Assembly: GCA_903865465.1 (NCBI GenBank)
Contig: CAIPJU010000631.1
Span: forward strand, 1-8,717
Origin: an uncultured Bacteroidota bacterium
GTDB taxonomy: Bacteria; Bacteroidota; Bacteroidia; Bacteroidales; VadinHA17
DNA: 8,717 nt
Direction of reading: 5' to 3'
Below the pieces are notes generated by a model. The model ran no database searches, was not told the origin of the DNA, and saw only the letters and a program-made list of their open reading frames with translations. This document shows positions 5,364-8,717 of the stretch, piece by piece. Position 1 is the stretch's first letter; each line of letters starts with the position of its first letter. The position numbers and the translations under genes are program-made.

Positions 5364-6830
5364 ATGAAAGATAGACTAAATAAAACACGGAAAGGATTGT
5401 GGGCCATTATCGCAGTTCTTATACTTTCTTCATGTTCACAGCAGCAGAACTGGCCGCAATTCAGAGGACCAGAGAGCAATATGGTAGCTGCTTCAACACA
5501 TCTGCCCGACAGTTGGGGTGAAGGCAAAAATGTTAAATGGACTTACAAAGAGGAGGGGGCAGGCTGGTCTTCTCCAATTGTTTTCGGAAATAAAGTTTTT
5601 ATTGTTTCAGCCGTTCCCGAAAAAATAACATCAAAAGCTGCAGAGGACTTTGGTCCTCCACCCCAGGGTAAGCGTGAAGGCGAAGATAACCATGGAGCTG
5701 ACAATGATCATAAGGGAGGGCCTCCTGTGAATGGTAACGGACCCGGTCCTAATCCCCCTTCAGTACAACAGAGTCCAATGGCCGGACCACCGGTTGACAC
5801 TACATACAAACAGGATGTGTACCGCTGGGAAGTTATTTGCCTTGATAAAAACAGCGGTAAGGAACTCTGGAAAAATATCGCTTACAAAGGCAACCCGAGC
5901 ATCGGTAAGAACCCTCAGAACACTTACGCATCAGAGACACCTGTAACTGATGGGAAGAGACTCTATGTTTATTTTGGTATGACAGGATTATTCTGTTATG
6001 ATCTCGATGGAAAATTATTGTGGAAGAAAAACCTTGGGGCCTATGAAACACAAATGGGCTGGGGCACAGGATCATCACCGGTGGTATTTAATGATATACT
6101 CTATATACAAAACGATAATGAGGTCAGCTCTTATGTTCTCGCACTCGATGCTGCCAACGGCACTGAAAAATGGAAAGCAGCGCAGAATGAAAAAACGACC
6201 TATACTACTCCTTTTATCTGGAAAAACAAGCTGAGAAATGAATTAGTCACTTTGGGAAAGGCTGCTCGTTCTTATGATCTCATAAACGGGAAATTACTTT
6301 GGGAGCTTAAGATTGGAGGAGAGCAATGTGTTCCATCCCCGGTTGGTGATAGGGAACATCTCTATCTCGGAAATGCAGGAGGCCGGGAGAGCAAAGGCAG
6401 CCTGATGTCAGTAAAAGCCGGCGCTGAGGGTGATATTACTCCAACTGCGGAAGCTGCTGCAAACAACTGGATTGAATGGTCTCTGCCCGATGCAGGCCTT
6501 GGAAATTCATCACCGCTTCTCTATAAGGGATATATATATTGCCTCGGGGGCCGGGATGGCATATTGACAACCATTACTTCAGAAACCGGGAAAGTGGTTT
6601 ACAGGCAAAAAATAGGGGGAGTTGGTGCCGTGTGGTCATCAGCCTGGGCTCATGATGATAAAATTTCTTTCTTCGATGAGAAAGGTGTTACCAGGACTGT
6701 TAAAGCCGGGGAAAAGTTCGAAATGTTATCGGAGAACACCCTGAATGATAAATTCTGGGCTTCTGTTGCTGTTACAGGTGACGCTTATATTTTCAAGGGA
6801 GTTGAAAAGATCTATTTTGTAAAACAATAA
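5364..6830 (+). CDS. PQQ-binding-like beta-propeller lipoprotein
   Basis: A 488-residue exported protein. The N-terminus is basic (KTRKG), then hydrophobic, with a lipobox LSSC placing the lipidated Cys at residue 24. The mature start SQQQNWPQFRGP contains the WPQFRGP phrase characteristic of PQQ-like/YVTN-type propeller proteins of Bacteroidota and Planctomycetota. Blade motifs recur as SSPIVFGNKVFIVSA (69-83), CLDKNSGKELWKN (159-171), DGKLLWKK (215-222), LDAANGTEKWK (261-271) and LINGKLLWELK (306-316). SSPLLYKGYIYCLGG (382-396) and DAYIFKG (473-479) mark the last blades. Such propellers resemble BamB and quinoprotein dehydrogenases, but I see no dehydrogenase ligands, so it may be non-enzymatic and serve as an envelope scaffold. 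Residues about 91-146 form a Gly/Pro/Asn/Asp-rich insertion inside the first blades. It is the last gene of its group and converges on the GH15 gene with a 48-base gap. Confidence 0.85.
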   Translation: MKDRLNKTRKGLWAIIAVLILSSCSQQQNWPQFRGPESNMVAASTHLPDSWGEGKNVKWTYKEEGAGWSSPIVFGNKVFIVSAVPEKITSKAAEDFGPPPQGKREGEDNHGADNDHKGGPPVNGNGPGPNPPSVQQSPMAGPPVDTTYKQDVYRWEVICLDKNSGKELWKNIAYKGNPSIGKNPQNTYASETPVTDGKRLYVYFGMTGLFCYDLDGKLLWKKNLGAYETQMGWGTGSSPVVFNDILYIQNDNEVSSYVLALDAANGTEKWKAAQNEKTTYTTPFIWKNKLRNELVTLGKAARSYDLINGKLLWELKIGGEQCVPSPVGDREHLYLGNAGGRESKGSLMSVKAGAEGDITPTAEAAANNWIEWSLPDAGLGNSSPLLYKGYIYCLGGRDGILTTITSETGKVVYRQKIGGVGAVWSSAWAHDDKISFFDEKGVTRTVKAGEKFEMLSENTLNDKFWASVAVTGDAYIFKGVEKIYFVKQ

Positions 6831-6878
6831 GGCATATTAAAAGCGCGACATTTTATTTATTGAACCTAACTGAAAATC

Positions 6879-8672
6879 TCAGGGTTCAGTATAATCAGGT
6901 TCATCCTTTTCATCCGAAAACATGGCAGCAGTATTGATTAAGGCCAGGTGGGAATATGCCTGTGGAAAATTCCCAAGGAGTCTCTTTGTGGTGAAATCGA
7001 TATCCTCGCTGAATAGTCCGACATGGTTGCCATATTTCAGAAGATCGTTGAAAATTTCCTGAGCTTCCTCCTTCATTCCCGTTCTGAAAAGGGCCTGAAT
7101 AAGCCAGAAGGTGCATATTGTAAATGATGATGATGGTTTACCGAAGTCATCCTGATTTATATATCGGTAAACCAATCCGTTATGGAAGAGGGTTTTTTTG
7201 ATGGCCCTGACAGTCTTTTTATATTTGATATCATGATCATCGATGAAACCATATTCCGCCATCAAAAGAAGAGAGGCATCAAGCTCTGAATTACAATAAG
7301 TTTGAGTGAATATCTGAAGATCTTCTTTCCATCCTTTTTTAAAAATATCCTCCTTTATATCGGCTGCAATACCGCTCCAGATATCTACATAATATCTTTT
7401 TTTGAGCAGGGTAGCTATCTTGACCGCCCTGTCCATAGCAACCCAGCTCATTACTTTCGAGAAGACATAATGTTTTTCCTCATTTCTTATCTCCCAGATC
7501 CCTTTATCAGGTTTATCCCAGTGGATTGAAATAGTACGGCAGATATTACGGACGATTTCCCATATATCTTCAATCTCATCAAGTGTTCCCGGGAAAACAG
7601 TGAAATACTGGTAGATAATATTCATTAAATAACCAAAAACATCATTTTGCCGTTGCGAGAAGGCAGCATTACCTATTCTTACCGGTTTAGAGTTTTCGTA
7701 ACCTGAAAGGTGATGAAGAATCTTTTCAGTAAGTTCCCTTTCGCCCCTGATACCATACATAATCTGGAACGAATCGTTCTTCGATTTAAGAATTCCTTTA
7801 AGGTAGCCCAGGAAACGCTGGGCAGAATAGGAGTGCCCCATCTTCAAAAGAGTATCAATCGACATTGAGGCATCGCGAAGCCAGCAAAACCGGTAATCCC
7901 AGTTACGAACTTCACCTATTGTTTCGGGAATGCTGGTAGTAAGAGCTGCGAGAACGGCACCCGTCGATTGAAATGACATTATCTTCAGAACCAGAAGGCT
8001 TCTTGTTATCTGCTCATTATACTTCACGAATTTTTTTGAACGGTTAGTCCAGTTCATCCAGTAGACCTTTGTTCTCTGAAATTCAAGATAAACCCTCTCA
8101 ATATCAATATCAATAAGCTTCTGATTGTAGGAAAGTAAGAAAAAGTGGTGGTCCGAAATCATGATCTCCCTTGAATCAAGAACATCACAGAAGTCCAGGC
8201 TGGTATAAAGATATATGCATTGACTTGGTTTCCCGCGTGAGTAGGTGCGTATACATTTATCAAGAGTCACATTGTTTACTTTTTCCCTGGCGTAATTAAA
8301 GGCAGGACGATAATTTATTTTAAAGGAGGGTGCTCCGGAGATATATTTTATGTAACGATAAATCTCAGAAGGTGCAAAATAATCCTTCTCGCCTGTTTTA
8401 TACCTTGGCATGAAGTCAATCACTTCAAAAGAGCCTTTGTCCGATTTAAATTCAGTACACAGTACATTGGTATGATAAATGTATTTCTGGGAAACGGTAT
8501 AAGTATCGTCGACTGAAAAACTAAAATGTCCGCCTTTCTCATTGTCGAGAATCCTTGCAAACACCGAAGGTGAATCGAAATCGGGCAGACAGCACCAGTC
8601 GATACTTCCTTTATCCGATATGAGAGCCGCACTTCTTCCGTTTCCTATTACGCCAAAATTCAGGTTTTCCAT
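6879..8672 (-). CDS. Glycoside hydrolase family 15 glucoamylase/trehalase-like enzyme
   Basis: A 597-residue cytoplasmic protein (no signal peptide) of GH15, inverting enzymes that release glucose from alpha-glucans or hydrolyse trehalose. The N-terminal beta-sandwich of the trehalase-like type spans about residues 1-200, with GNGRSAALISDKGSIDWCCL (10-29) and FDSPSVFARILD (32-43). The (alpha/alpha)6 barrel runs from about 215 to 585. It holds RNWDYRFCWLRDAS (256-269), GERELTE (310-316) and PVRIGNAAFSQRQ (330-342). The general acid E394 lies in KGIWEIR and the general base E556 in GLFSEDID. GNFPQAYSHLALINTA (567-582) closes the domain. Length and residues look complete and active. The ATG at 8672 is chosen because homology starts there and AGGA lies 7 bases upstream. 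The frame has no stop between this ATG and the window edge, so a longer N-terminus is not excluded. Trehalose versus maltooligosaccharide cannot be decided from the sequence. Confidence 0.9.
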   Translation of the reverse strand: MENLNFGVIGNGRSAALISDKGSIDWCCLPDFDSPSVFARILDNEKGGHFSFSVDDTYTVSQKYIYHTNVLCTEFKSDKGSFEVIDFMPRYKTGEKDYFAPSEIYRYIKYISGAPSFKINYRPAFNYAREKVNNVTLDKCIRTYSRGKPSQCIYLYTSLDFCDVLDSREIMISDHHFFLLSYNQKLIDIDIERVYLEFQRTKVYWMNWTNRSKKFVKYNEQITRSLLVLKIMSFQSTGAVLAALTTSIPETIGEVRNWDYRFCWLRDASMSIDTLLKMGHSYSAQRFLGYLKGILKSKNDSFQIMYGIRGERELTEKILHHLSGYENSKPVRIGNAAFSQRQNDVFGYLMNIIYQYFTVFPGTLDEIEDIWEIVRNICRTISIHWDKPDKGIWEIRNEEKHYVFSKVMSWVAMDRAVKIATLLKKRYYVDIWSGIAADIKEDIFKKGWKEDLQIFTQTYCNSELDASLLLMAEYGFIDDHDIKYKKTVRAIKKTLFHNGLVYRYINQDDFGKPSSSFTICTFWLIQALFRTGMKEEAQEIFNDLLKYGNHVGLFSEDIDFTTKRLLGNFPQAYSHLALINTAAMFSDEKDEPDYTEP

Positions 8673-8679
8673 AAATGAG

Positions 8680-8683
8680 TCCT
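8680..8683 (-). promoter_or_regulatory. Shine-Dalgarno supporting the GH15 start
   Basis: On the minus strand AGGA lies 7 bases before the ATG at 8672-8670. It is the best-placed ribosome site in the window; most other genes here have none. It supports the chosen start over an upstream extension of the open frame. Confidence 0.5.
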
Positions 8684-8717
8684 GTTTATGCAGGTATTGA
8701 ATTCTTATTTTAGAACA

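Noticed and set aside
6861..6888. TGAACC / GGTTCA inverted repeat between the convergent propeller and GH15 genes, a possible bidirectional terminator
   Set aside because: Only six clean base pairs around a 16-base loop, with no T-run after the stem on either strand; it also overlaps the GH15 stop codon.
8681..8694. CCTG-TTTATG-CAGG stem near the GH15 ribosome site
   Set aside because: A four-base stem is expected by chance and no regulatory context supports it.
1..8717. A defence island, mobile element, CRISPR array or biosynthetic cluster
   Set aside because: No transposase, integrase, terminal repeats, repeat-spacer pattern, nuclease, toxin or megasynthase was seen on either strand.

Overview
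The window looks like a chromosomal segment of a Bacteroidota bacterium, probably Bacteroidales-like. The reasons are a moderately AT-rich composition with very AT-rich gaps, near absence of Shine-Dalgarno sequences before most genes, secreted proteins whose signal peptides end just before Gln (CFG|QQ, FAQ), a cytoplasmic GH15 enzyme of the trehalase-like type, and one gap resembling the Bacteroidota TTG-N19-TAnnTTTG promoter. The assignment is an inference; no rRNA or marker gene is present. No tRNA, rRNA, CRISPR array, insertion sequence or phage gene was seen.

Layout. (1) Positions 2-601 hold the 3' part of a type II pantothenate kinase-like gene, cut by the window edge. (2) After a 149-base gap with a candidate promoter, four co-directional genes follow with gaps of 19, 41 and 44 bases: a DUF1338 protein related to 2-oxoadipate dioxygenase/decarboxylase HglS, a four-helix membrane protein with two identically spaced cysteine clusters, a secreted lipocalin-like beta-barrel protein, and a secreted 'toast rack' beta-repeat protein. 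A hairpin with a T-run at 3513-3546 ends this group. (3) A gap of about 300 bases with an 18-base dyad precedes a second co-directional group: a DUF3795 cysteine-rich protein, a HEAT-like repeat protein 4 bases behind it, a VOC (glyoxalase-fold) protein, and a PQQ-type beta-propeller lipoprotein. (4) Convergent to these, on the minus strand, is a full-length GH15 glucoamylase/trehalase-like gene whose frame stays open to the right edge.

How they work together. The two plus-strand groups look like transcription units from their spacing and from the single good terminator, but no single pathway joins their members. Most are widespread orphan families: DUF1338, DUF3795, VOC, HEAT, toast rack and PQQ-like propeller. 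I see no defence system, biosynthetic cluster or mobile element. The features I find most worth checking are the duplicated CxxC-x6-C membrane protein, the conserved DUF3795-HEAT pairing, and the complete HglS-type active site in the short DUF1338 protein.
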